Shown here piece by piece: positions 1 to 6,941 of a DNA stretch of 39,375 bases. The notes beneath the pieces were generated by a model. The model searched no databases. It saw nothing but the letters and a program-made list of their open reading frames with translations, and was not told where the DNA came from. The number at the start of each line of letters is the position of its first letter. Positions within the stretch are counted from its first letter, which is position 1. The stretch lies in contig DASTOB010000057.1 in NCBI GenBank assembly GCA_035720425.1, positions 1-39,375 on the forward strand. Direction: 5' to 3'. The translations under genes were made by a program, and so were the position numbers. Origin of the DNA: DASTOB01 sp035720425 (GTDB taxonomy: Bacteria > Chloroflexota > Limnocylindria > Limnocylindrales > CSP1-4).

Positions 1-136
1 GATCGACATGACCGCCGCCGCCAGGGCCGCGTCGAGCCGCCGGTCCCAGTGGACGTACGACCCCAGCCCGATCGGGGCGCCGTGCACGACGACCTCGAAC
101 ACCCCGCCGACGGTGTCCCCGGCGGAGCGCGCCTCG
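1..136 (-). pseudogene. Inverted internal fragment of a second chorismate synthase gene
   Basis: Read on the minus strand, bases 1-135 encode an internal chorismate synthase segment (EARSAGDTVGGVFEVVVHG, then GLGSYVHWDRRLDAA, ending AVMSI at the window edge). It matches the plus-strand aroC codons at about 349-483. Over 39 codons only two residues differ (I/V and L/A), but about 18 codons differ, nearly all silently. It is therefore a diverged, selected homologue and not an exact copy. It continues off the left edge. Its inner end overlaps the plus-strand aroC by a 12-base stretch (125-136) that codes ERAS one way and EARS the other. Either an assembly or amplification chimera between related strains, or a genuine inverted rearrangement. 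Confidence 0.8.
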
Positions 137-1006
137 GCCCGCGAGACCGCGGCACGCGTCGCCGCGGGCGGTGTCGCCCGCGCGTTCCTCGCTGAGCTCG
201 GCATCGACTGCTGGTCGTTCACGGCAGAGGTCGGTGGCGTGACGCTCGACCCGGCGAACGCGACTCGTTCTCGCGAGGAGGCGGAGGAGTCACCGCTGCG
301 CTGCCCGGATCCCGAGGCCGAGGCGCGGATGATCGCCCGGATCGACGAGGCGCGTTCGAACGGCGACACGATCGGCGGCGTCTTCGAGGTCGTGGTCCAC
401 GGGTTGCCGATCGGGCTGGGCAGCTACGTCCACTGGGATCGCCGGCTTGACGCCGCCCTGGCTGCGGCCGTGATGAGCATCAACATCGTCAAGGGCGTCG
501 AATTCGGTCTCGGGTTCGAGCAGACCCGGCGCTTCGGGTCCGCGGTCCACGACGTCATCGAGGGTCGCGGCGAGGGGGGGCGCTGGATCCACCGTTCGAA
601 CAACGCCGGCGGCCTGACCGGCGGCGTGACGAACGGCGAACCGCTCGTCGTGCGCGGCGCGGTGAAGCCGATCTCGACCCTCGCCCGTCCGCTCCCGTCG
701 GCGGACCTCGTGACCGGCGAGCCGGTCGACAAGGCGCACTACGAGCGGAGCGACATCAGCGTCGTGCCGGCGGCAGGCGTCGTCGGCGAGGCGATGGTCA
801 TGCTCGTCCTGGCCGACGCGATCCTCGACACGTTCGGGGGCGATTCGCTCGGCGAGCTGCGCGCCAGCGTCGAACGCCGCCGGGAGCGGTTCGCGGCGCC
901 GATCGAGCCACCGGTCGCCGGCGGGCGGCGGGTCCGGGCGGCCGACGCCACACCCCTGCACGGCCTGGCCGGCACGGACGTCGCCGGCTCTGGCGGCGAC
1001 GACTGA
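125..1006 (+). CDS. aroC: Chorismate synthase, 5'-truncated
   Basis: Chorismate synthase converts 5-enolpyruvylshikimate-3-phosphate to chorismate using reduced FMN, in the cytoplasm. Authentic sequence begins at ERASARETAARVA, usually about 125 residues into the family. The N-terminal third is missing because the upstream bases are an inverted fragment. An open frame runs back to an ATG at base 8, but those residues are antisense translation of that fragment. Family signatures are visible: HRSNNAGGLTGGVTNGEP, GAVKPISTL, and near the C-terminus RSDISVVPAAGVVGEAM. The stop lies 17 bases before aroKB, consistent with an aro operon. As presented the gene cannot make a whole enzyme; the intact 5' end is probably lost at the junction. 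Confidence 0.9.
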   Translation, partial: ERASARETAARVAAGGVARAFLAELGIDCWSFTAEVGGVTLDPANATRSREEAEESPLRCPDPEAEARMIARIDEARSNGDTIGGVFEVVVHGLPIGLGSYVHWDRRLDAALAAAVMSINIVKGVEFGLGFEQTRRFGSAVHDVIEGRGEGGRWIHRSNNAGGLTGGVTNGEPLVVRGAVKPISTLARPLPSADLVTGEPVDKAHYERSDISVVPAAGVVGEAMVMLVLADAILDTFGGDSLGELRASVERRRERFAAPIEPPVAGGRRVRAADATPLHGLAGTDVAGSGGDD

Positions 1007-1023
1007 CGGAACGGACGGGACCG

Positions 1024-2673
1024 ATGGACGTCGTCCTCGTCGGGCTGCCGGGCAGCGGCAAGAGCGTCGTCGGCAAGCGCCTCGCGCATCGGCACGGCGC
1101 CGCGTTCGTCGATCTCGACGATGCGATCGAGCGCGTGGCGGGGCGGTCGATCCCGGAGATCTTCGAGGAGCGCGGCGAGCCGGCGTTCCGGGCGCTCGAG
1201 CGGGAGGCGGTCGCCGCGCTGGGTCCGGCGGATCCGGGCGTCGACGTGGCCCGCGTGATCGCGACGGGCGGCGGCGCCGTGGTCGACCCGCGCAACCGCT
1301 GGCACCTCTACCGCGATCGGGTCGTCGTCTGGCTCGACGGTCGCCCGGAGGTGCTCGCCCAGCGCCTCCGACGGAGCGTCCACGTCCGCCCGCTCGTCGC
1401 GGGCCGCGACCCGATCGGGACGATCCGCGCGCTGGCTGCATCGCGCGAGCGGTTCTACGCGGCCGGACATCGCCTGAACGGGATCACCGAGGTGCCGTCC
1501 GTCGTCGAGGCAGTCGAGCGCCTGGTCGGTGACGCGATCGTCGCGCCGTCGGCGGGGACGGTCCTGTTGCGGGCCGAGACGCGGATCGGGCACGTCGTGC
1601 TCGGCGACGGGATCGCCGCGACGGAGGTGACCGCCGCCCTCCGGCGTGTCGAGGCGCGGCGGGCGATCCTCGTGTCCGAGCCCGGCGCGTGGGCGGCGGC
1701 GGGCGAGGGTCTCGCCGCGGCGTTGCGGGGGTCGGGTTGGACGGTCGACCACCTCCTCCTGCCGCAGGGGGAGGCGGCCAAGCGCCTCGCGGTCGTCGAG
1801 GACGCCGCCAGCGCGCTCGCTCGGCTGCGCGTGGAGCGCGGCGAGCCGATCGTCGCCGTCGGCGGCGGAGCGCTTGGCGACGCGGCCGGCTTCCTCGCCG
1901 CAACGTACCTGCGCGGCATCCCGATCATCCACGTACCCACCACCCTCGTCGCCCAGATCGACTCGTCGATCGGGGGCAAAACCGGCGTCGACCTGCCGGA
2001 GGGCAAGAACCTCGTCGGGGCGTTCCATCAGCCGGCGGCGATCGTCATCGACGTCGCGTTCCTCCGGACGTTGCCGGAGCGCGAATGCCGGGCCGCCCTC
2101 GGCGAGGCGGTCAAGATGGCCGCGCTCGGCGACGACCGGCTGTTCGAACTGCTCGAGACGCACGGCGACGGGGTCGCCCGGGGCGACGCGGCGGCGGTGG
2201 ACGGCGGGGCGATCGCGGAGCTCGTGGAGCGGGCCGCCTGGGCGAAGGTCGACGTCGTCCTTGCCGACGAGCGCGAGGCGGGCGCCGCGACCGGGCGGAT
2301 CGCGCTCAACCTTGGCCACTCGCTCGGGCACGCGGTCGAGGCGGCGGCGGGGTTCCGCGATCTCCTGCACGGTGAGGCGGTCGCCTACGGCCTGCGCGCC
2401 GCCTGCCGGATCGGCGTCGAGGTCGGGGTGACCCCGAGCGACCGGGCGGACCGGATCGGCCGTCTCCTCGACCGGCTCGGACTCGCCCGCGAGCCGCTCC
2501 CCTACCCGCTCGACACGGTCCTCGGTCACCTCGCGGCCGACAAGAAGCACGCCGGCGGGCGGCTGCGCTGGGTGCTCCCGACGGCGACCGGGTACGAGGT
2601 TCGGGCCGACGTGCCCGACGCGATCGTCGAGACGGCGGCATCGGCCGTCCTCGCGACCGGGAGTCCGGCATGA
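1024..2673 (+). CDS. aroKB: Bifunctional shikimate kinase / 3-dehydroquinate synthase (AroK-AroB fusion)
   Basis: A 549-residue fusion. Residues 1-170 are shikimate kinase: Walker A GLPGSGKS at 7-14, acidic DLDD at 30-33, GGGA at 82-85, and an adenine-lid arginine region around 115-125. It phosphorylates shikimate with ATP. Residues ~178-549 are 3-dehydroquinate synthase, making 3-dehydroquinate from DAHP with NAD+ and zinc: GGGALGD at 280-286, SSIGGKTGVD around 314-323, and probable zinc ligands E361 (GEAVK), H432 or H436 (GHSLGH) and H449 (HGEAVAYG). Both domains look intact. The ATG at 1024 gives a complete kinase N-terminus. The gene overlaps aroQ by 4 bases (ATGA), implying translational coupling. 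AroK-AroB fusions occur in other bacteria, so the architecture is not unique. Confidence 0.96.
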   Translation: MDVVLVGLPGSGKSVVGKRLAHRHGAAFVDLDDAIERVAGRSIPEIFEERGEPAFRALEREAVAALGPADPGVDVARVIATGGGAVVDPRNRWHLYRDRVVVWLDGRPEVLAQRLRRSVHVRPLVAGRDPIGTIRALAASRERFYAAGHRLNGITEVPSVVEAVERLVGDAIVAPSAGTVLLRAETRIGHVVLGDGIAATEVTAALRRVEARRAILVSEPGAWAAAGEGLAAALRGSGWTVDHLLLPQGEAAKRLAVVEDAASALARLRVERGEPIVAVGGGALGDAAGFLAATYLRGIPIIHVPTTLVAQIDSSIGGKTGVDLPEGKNLVGAFHQPAAIVIDVAFLRTLPERECRAALGEAVKMAALGDDRLFELLETHGDGVARGDAAAVDGGAIAELVERAAWAKVDVVLADEREAGAATGRIALNLGHSLGHAVEAAAGFRDLLHGEAVAYGLRAACRIGVEVGVTPSDRADRIGRLLDRLGLAREPLPYPLDTVLGHLAADKKHAGGRLRWVLPTATGYEVRADVPDAIVETAASAVLATGSPA

Positions 2674-3110
2674 TCCGGATCCTCGTTCTCGAGGGGCCGA
2701 ACCTCAACCTGCTCGGCACACGCGAGCCGGAGATCTACGGCCACGAGACGCTCGACGAGATCCATGCCGGCCTGGCCGCGCGCGCGGCGGATCTGGGGGT
2801 CGCGCTCGCGTTCTTCCAGTCGAACCACGAAGGGGCGCTCATCGACCGCCTCCACGTCCGCGACTTCGACGTCGCGATCGTCAACGCCGGCGGCCTGACC
2901 CACACGTCCGTGTCGCTGCGCGACGCCCTGTCGGCCATCCAGCGTCCGTTCGTCGAGGTTCACCTGAGCGACCCCTCGCGGCGCGACGAGTTCCGGAAGG
3001 TGAACTTCCTCCACGACATCGCGATCGAGTCGATCGTCGGCCAGGGCGCGCGCGGCTACCACCTCGCGCTCGAGTCGCTCGCCCGGCGCTACGGCGGCCG
3101 GCGTGGCTGA
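2670..3110 (+). CDS. aroQ: Type II 3-dehydroquinate dehydratase
   Basis: 146 residues, the normal length for the small dodecameric type II enzyme that dehydrates 3-dehydroquinate to 3-dehydroshikimate. GPNLNLLGTREPEIYG holds the catalytic R18 and Y23, NHEGALID follows at about 53-60, THTSVSLRDAL binds substrate, and EVHLSD carries the active-site histidine near 98. The start ATG overlaps the aroKB stop. The 3' end overlaps the chorismate mutase start by 8 bases, so the three genes are very likely translated from one message. No anomalies seen. Confidence 0.97.
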   Translation: MIRILVLEGPNLNLLGTREPEIYGHETLDEIHAGLAARAADLGVALAFFQSNHEGALIDRLHVRDFDVAIVNAGGLTHTSVSLRDALSAIQRPFVEVHLSDPSRRDEFRKVNFLHDIAIESIVGQGARGYHLALESLARRYGGRRG

Positions 3111-3417
3111 CGTGGAGACACCGGAGCTGCGTCGCCTGCGGCGGCGGATCGACGCGCTGGACCGCCGCATCGTCGCCCTGCTCAACGAGCGGGCGGAGCT
3201 GGGTCGGAGTGTCGGGCGGGCCAAGTCGGCGGCCGGCCGGCGGGCGGTCCGCGACCTCGAGCGGGAGCGCGAGGTGCTGCTTCGGGTGACGATGGCGAAC
3301 GTGGGGCCGATCCCGCAGGCGGACCTGCTCGCGATCTACCGGCGGCTCATCGCCTCGACGCGGGCGTTGGAGGCGAAGGATCGAGCCCGCGAGGTGCGCG
3401 ACGACGGCGCGTCCTGA
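3103..3417 (+). CDS. AroQ-class chorismate mutase
   Basis: 104 residues resembling the all-helical AroQ-class (CM_2) chorismate mutase, which rearranges chorismate to prephenate for phenylalanine and tyrosine synthesis. The N-terminal helix reads LRRRIDALDRRIVALLNERA, followed by a conserved arginine and lysine (GRAK). A second helix carries VRDLEREREVLLR, and the last holds IYRRLIASTRALE. The GTG at 3103 overlaps aroQ; a second GTG at 3112 is an alternative. It lies directly after the gene set that makes chorismate. No fused prephenate dehydratase or dehydrogenase is present. A proximal CM domain of another enzyme is excluded by the stop at 3415-3417. Confidence 0.9.
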   Translation: MADVETPELRRLRRRIDALDRRIVALLNERAELGRSVGRAKSAAGRRAVRDLEREREVLLRVTMANVGPIPQADLLAIYRRLIASTRALEAKDRAREVRDDGAS

Positions 3418-3442
3418 CCTCGCGCACGTTCCGCGCGGTGCG

Positions 3443-4249
3443 CTGACCCGGTTCGCCCCGGCGCCGACCGGCTACCTCCATCTCGGCCACGTCGCGAACG
3501 CGAGCTGGACGTGGGACGCGGCCGCGGCCGTCGGCGGGCGGGTGCTCCTCCGGATCGAGGACCACGACCGGCAGCGCTGCCGGCCGGCCTACGACGCGGC
3601 GATCCTCGAGGACCTCGCCTGGCTCGGGTTCGTGGCGGACCTCGGACCGGTCCGCCAGACGGACCCCGACGCGGTCGTGGCGTACGCGGAGGCGCTCGAC
3701 GGACTCCGCGCGGATGGGCTCGTCTACGGCTGTGACTGCGCCCGCTCGACGTTCGCCGCCTGGGCCCGGTCGGCCGGCCGGGCGTGGACCGGGCCCGGCT
3801 GCCCCGGCTCGTGCCGGGCGCGCGGGCTCGCCGATGGGGCGCCAACCCTCCGGGTCGCCCTCGGGGACGGTTCGGAGGCGTGGGACGACGCGCTCGTGGG
3901 GCCGTCCGGGGGTCCCGTCGCGCCGACCGGCGACCTCGTCGTCCGCGACCGCCACGGCAACTGGACCTATGGCCTGTGCGTCGTCGTCGACGACCTCCGC
4001 CAGGGCATCGACCTCGTCGTTCGCGGCGCCGACCTGCTGCCCGCCACGCCGGCCCAGATCCGGCTTGGCCGCCTCCTCGGGCGCAACACTCCGCCGACGT
4101 TCCTTCACCATCCGCTCATCCGCCGCCCGGACGGCTCCAAGCTGTCGAAGTCGTCCGGCGACACCGGCGTCCGCGAGCTCCGGGCGGCCGGAGCGCCGGC
4201 ACCCCAGGTCGTCGCACGGATCCGCTCGCTGACCGGCCTCGAGCCGTGA
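3443..4249 (+). CDS. gluQ: Glutamyl-Q tRNA(Asp) synthetase-like protein, non-standard start
   Basis: A GluRS catalytic domain without an anticodon-binding domain, about 268 residues. This is the size of GluQRS, which glutamylates queuosine at the tRNA-Asp wobble position. The frame from 3443 reads LTRFAPAPTGYLHLGH (HIGH-like HLGH at 13-16), then RIEDHDRQRC, cysteines near 97, 99, 120 and 124 (zinc site), and KLSKS at 233-237. No ATG, GTG or TTG exists in frame upstream of GTG 3542, and starting there would delete the HIGH motif. A CTG at 3443 lies exactly where family members begin, so I use it, tentatively. The gene sits 25 bases after chorismate mutase and looks cotranscribed. A standalone non-discriminating GluRS is unlikely given the length. 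Confidence 0.8.
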   Translation: MTRFAPAPTGYLHLGHVANASWTWDAAAAVGGRVLLRIEDHDRQRCRPAYDAAILEDLAWLGFVADLGPVRQTDPDAVVAYAEALDGLRADGLVYGCDCARSTFAAWARSAGRAWTGPGCPGSCRARGLADGAPTLRVALGDGSEAWDDALVGPSGGPVAPTGDLVVRDRHGNWTYGLCVVVDDLRQGIDLVVRGADLLPATPAQIRLGRLLGRNTPPTFLHHPLIRRPDGSKLSKSSGDTGVRELRAAGAPAPQVVARIRSLTGLEP

Positions 4250-4496
4250 CCAACCTCACAATTCACGTTTGACTCGGTACGCCCCCTGGCGCGCTCAGCC
4301 ACGGCGCGCACCCGTCGGTTTCAGCGCCCCGCCGAGCGTGTCAGGGCCACTTCTCATTCAGATCTGCATACGGGGTGGGGGCCCGATCCCAGACCGGCGT
4401 CATCAGGAGTCGCGGGCAGCTCCCGGCCGAGGTCATCGGGATGGCCACCGCGGCCCAGCCAACCGACCGCGAGACGACGATTCGAAGCGCCGCTGC

Positions 4497-4502
4497 TACG
4501 CT
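4497..4502 (+). promoter_or_regulatory. Putative -10 element (TACGCT), leaderless start
   Basis: TACGCT ends 10 bases before the ATG at 4512, predicting transcription start about 3 bases upstream of that codon. No Shine-Dalgarno or convincing -35 is seen. The arrangement repeats at 4966, 26987, 32505 and 34605. Confidence 0.45.
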
Positions 4503-4511
4503 CGCCGCGCA

Positions 4512-4847
4512 ATGAGAATCGTGAGGGCGTCGATCGTCCCGGCGCTGGCGCTTGCAATCCTGGTTGTCGGATTCCAGCTGAGCCTGTTCGCACTGTTCGC
4601 GATCTTCGAGCCGGCAGCGGGCGCCGAGATCCGATGTGATGGTGCGAGTTGCGAAACCGTTGAGCGGCTCGCTCGCGATGGAGCCTGGCCCCTGCCGGTC
4701 ACAGCAGTAACCTTTCACGCCCCCGCGACAACGGACCTCGGCCAGCGAAGCGGATCGACCGCCTACCTTGTTACGGTCCACGTTGGCCCGCTCGCGCGCA
4801 CCGTCGAGATCGTGTGCACCCGTAGCGCGACCGTCTCCTGCAGCTGA
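4512..4847 (+). CDS. Small exported or membrane-anchored protein, unknown function
   Basis: About 111 residues, not recognised. The N-terminus (MRIVRASIVPALALAILVVG...) has two arginines and then a hydrophobic stretch of about 30 residues, read as a signal anchor or signal peptide. The remainder is a small soluble domain with two cysteine pairs: RCDGASC near 40-46, then a pair in the last 12 residues. These could form extracytoplasmic disulfides. An upstream ATG at 4269 is in frame, but the intervening residues are basic and low-complexity, and a -10-like TACGCT sits just before this ATG, so I chose 4512. The 262 bases before the gene (4250-4511) hold nothing I recognise. Codon use is less GC-extreme than in neighbours. 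Confidence 0.6.
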   Translation: MRIVRASIVPALALAILVVGFQLSLFALFAIFEPAAGAEIRCDGASCETVERLARDGAWPLPVTAVTFHAPATTDLGQRSGSTAYLVTVHVGPLARTVEIVCTRSATVSCS

Positions 4848-4965
4848 CCGCCGCGCCAGAGCCTCCGTGCCTGCAGCGGTCCATCGCTCGATGACACCGT
4901 GCGGGGTTCGGCGATCAGGTTCGGGCTATACCTATCGGCTCGCAACCCGCGCCTGATCGGTGGGC

Positions 4966-4971
4966 TAGGCT
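4966..4971 (+). promoter_or_regulatory. Putative -10 element (TAGGCT), leaderless MFS gene
   Basis: TAGGCT ends 7 bases before the GTG at 4978, putting the expected transcription start on the start codon itself. No clear -35. Confidence 0.5.
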
Positions 4972-4977
4972 CAAGGG

Positions 4978-6270
4978 GTGAGCGGGATCCGATCTCTCTC
5001 CGGGCGGCTGGGCGGCGACCTGGGGCGAAACTACTGGACGCTGTGGGGCGCGTCGGCCGTGTCGAACCTGGCCGACGGCGTGTTCTGGATCGCCTTTCCG
5101 CTCCTCGCCATCCGCCTGACCGACTCGCCGGTCTTCGTGGCCGGGATCCTCGTCGTGGGCCGGTTGCCGTGGCTCGTGTTCGTCCTGTTCGCCGGCGCGC
5201 TCGCCGACCGACTCGACCGGCGGCGCACGATGGTCCAGGTCGCGCTGCTCCGTGCCGTCGTCGCCGGCACCCTCGCGGCGGGGATCGCGGCCGACCTCGT
5301 CGAGCTGCCGATTCTCTACGTCGCGGCGTTCGTGCTCGGGGTCGGCGAGACGCTGTTTGACACGGCAGCCCAGTCGATCATGCCGAACATCGTCGATCGG
5401 GGTCGGCTGAGCCGCGCGAACGGTCGGCTGTACGCCGTCGAGCTGATGATGAACCAGTTCGTCGGGCCGCCGTTGGGCGGGTTCCTCGCGGCGGTCGCGA
5501 TCGGCCTCGCGTTCGCCGGCTCATCGGCCGCCTTCGTCGTCGGCGCGATCGCCCTGGCCAGCCTGCACGGCTCGTTCCGGCCGGTCGCCGCCGCGCGTGA
5601 CACGAGCGTCCTGACCGACATCCGCGAAGGACTGCGCTACCTGTTCGGCCACCGCCTCTTGCGCACCTTCGCCGTCATGGTCGGGGTCTTGAACCTCGCC
5701 TCGTCGGCCACGTTCGCCGTGTTCGTCCTGTACGCCGTCTCGCCGGGTCCGATGGGTCTCGACGAGGCGGGGTTCGGCGTGCTCATGACGACGCTCGCCG
5801 CCGGCAGCCTCGTCGGGTCGGTCGTCGTCGAGCGGGTCGAGCGCCGCCTCGGTCGCGCCCGCGTCCTGTTCGTCGCGGTGCTCATGAGCGGCCTGACGCT
5901 CGTCGCGCCGGGCGTCACCGCGAACCCGTACGTCGTCGGCGCGGCGTTCGCGCTGTCCGGCATCGGCATGGTGATGTGGAACGTGGTGACGGTCTCGCTC
6001 CGCCAGCGGATCGTGCCCGACCGGCTGCTCGGCCGGCTCAACGCGAGCTACCGGCTCCTCGCCTGGGGCGGCCAGCCGGTGGGGGCCCTGCTCGGTGGTG
6101 CGGTCGGCGAACTGTTCGGCCTGCCCGCCGTGTTCATCGTCTCCGGGCTGGGCACGACGCTCCTGCTCGTCGCCTTCCGGAGCGTCACCGACCGCGCGAT
6201 CGACGCGGCCGAAGCAGCGGAAGCGGCCGAAGCCGGGCCGGCGCCGGCGCCGGGCGGCCAGCCCGCCTGA
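4978..6270 (+). CDS. Major facilitator superfamily exporter
   Basis: 430 residues with about 12 hydrophobic segments; an inner-membrane secondary transporter. Near the N-terminus it reads NYWTLWGASAVSNLADGVFW, followed by the MFS motif A region after TM2 (GALADRLDRRRTMV). This pattern is typical of the DHA3/EntS-like drug or siderophore efflux group. A second-half equivalent (ERVERRLGRARVL) is present. The substrate cannot be inferred. The C-terminal tail is alanine/proline-rich (AAEAAEAAEAGPAPAPGG). The GTG start is supported by a -10 element directly upstream. The gene is monocistronic and convergent with the gene at 6280. Confidence 0.88.
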   Translation: MSGIRSLSGRLGGDLGRNYWTLWGASAVSNLADGVFWIAFPLLAIRLTDSPVFVAGILVVGRLPWLVFVLFAGALADRLDRRRTMVQVALLRAVVAGTLAAGIAADLVELPILYVAAFVLGVGETLFDTAAQSIMPNIVDRGRLSRANGRLYAVELMMNQFVGPPLGGFLAAVAIGLAFAGSSAAFVVGAIALASLHGSFRPVAAARDTSVLTDIREGLRYLFGHRLLRTFAVMVGVLNLASSATFAVFVLYAVSPGPMGLDEAGFGVLMTTLAAGSLVGSVVVERVERRLGRARVLFVAVLMSGLTLVAPGVTANPYVVGAAFALSGIGMVMWNVVTVSLRQRIVPDRLLGRLNASYRLLAWGGQPVGALLGGAVGELFGLPAVFIVSGLGTTLLLVAFRSVTDRAIDAAEAAEAAEAGPAPAPGGQPA

Positions 6271-6282
6271 GCGAGCCGCTCA
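6268..6282. terminator. Palindrome spanning two convergent stop codons
   Basis: TGAGCG-AGC-CGCTCA is a perfect 6-bp inverted repeat. Its left arm starts with the MFS stop codon and its right arm ends with the complement of the stop of the minus-strand gene. It may act as a short bidirectional terminator, but there is no T-tract and the stem is short. Confidence 0.35.
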
Positions 6283-6936
6283 CGCCCGCTCGGTCCGGTC
6301 CTCGATCTCCCAGGCGTGGTCAAGGGCGTGCCAGGCGATGCGGCCGGCGGCGTAGCGGGCGGTCCACTTCCGGTCGGCGAGGGGCGAGCCGTCCGACGGC
6401 TGGCGAAGCACATCGAGGATCGCGGCGCGCATCGCCTCGATCGCGTCGCCGTCCGCCGGCGACGACGGCCGGACGCGGAGGCCGATCTCGCGGGCGTAGG
6501 CGTGGTCCGCCTCGACGACGTGGCCAACCATCTTCGCGGTGTCGCGGCCGCCGCCGCGCGGGCCCTTGCGCAGCTCGGCCGGCGCAGCGGCCGCGGTCCG
6601 GTCGAACCGGTCCCACGCCGCGCGTACCAGGCGCGCCAGCCGGTCCCCGTCGGCAGCCGAGGTGGGTCGACGATCCGCGTCGGTCACCCGGCTCGGGACG
6701 CCGAACTCGGTGCCGCTGCCGCCCCCCGCCGTCTCGACGACCTCGACGGTGAGGTCGGTCGGGAGCACCTCCCCCGCCGCGTCGGCGATCGGCCGATAGC
6801 GGGTGGCGTACGCGACGAGCGCCTCGAGGGCGAGCTCCGCGGACTTGCCGCTTCGTGACCAGCCGGGCCAATCGACCGCGGTCGCGAACGTCTTCTTCGG
6901 GGTGGTCTCGAGGGCGACGGCGATCCGCTCGGTCAC
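6280..6936 (-). CDS. HicB-like/DinB-like protein ending the trp operon, function unknown
   Basis: 218 residues from a GTG 5 bases after the trpA stop, so probably cotranscribed with the trp genes. The longer open frame upstream is a shadow of trpA. The N-terminal ~60 residues (TPKKTFATAVDWPGWSRSGK, then ALEALVAYATRY) resemble the HicB-type strand-loop-helix fold of antitoxin-like proteins. The C-terminal half contains regularly placed histidines (VGHVVEADHAYARE and WHALDHAWEIED) like the metal-binding helices of DinB/YfiT proteins. Both resemblances are by eye. No toxin partner is present. A role in tryptophan metabolism is suggested only by position; it may simply be a hitchhiker. Confidence 0.6.
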   Translation of the reverse strand: MTERIAVALETTPKKTFATAVDWPGWSRSGKSAELALEALVAYATRYRPIADAAGEVLPTDLTVEVVETAGGGSGTEFGVPSRVTDADRRPTSAADGDRLARLVRAAWDRFDRTAAAAPAELRKGPRGGGRDTAKMVGHVVEADHAYAREIGLRVRPSSPADGDAIEAMRAAILDVLRQPSDGSPLADRKWTARYAAGRIAWHALDHAWEIEDRTERA

Positions 6937-6941
6937 GCGCC

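Noticed and set aside
8..124. N-terminal 39 residues of the open frame that leads into aroC
   Set aside because: The residues do not resemble chorismate synthase; they are antisense translation of an inverted aroC fragment.
739..2550. Long minus-strand open frames opposite aroC-aroKB (and similar frames opposite the trp, coa and hppA genes)
   Set aside because: Shadow frames caused by high GC; Arg/Pro/Ala-rich composition without motifs, while the opposite strand carries clear enzymes.
4269..4511. Upstream extension of the small exported protein
   Set aside because: Basic, proline/glycine-rich residues without domain features, crossing a probable -10 element; the hydrophobic lead begins at 4512.
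6280..6936. Toxin-antitoxin system
   Set aside because: Only a HicB-like fold resemblance; no HicA or other toxin gene lies adjacent.
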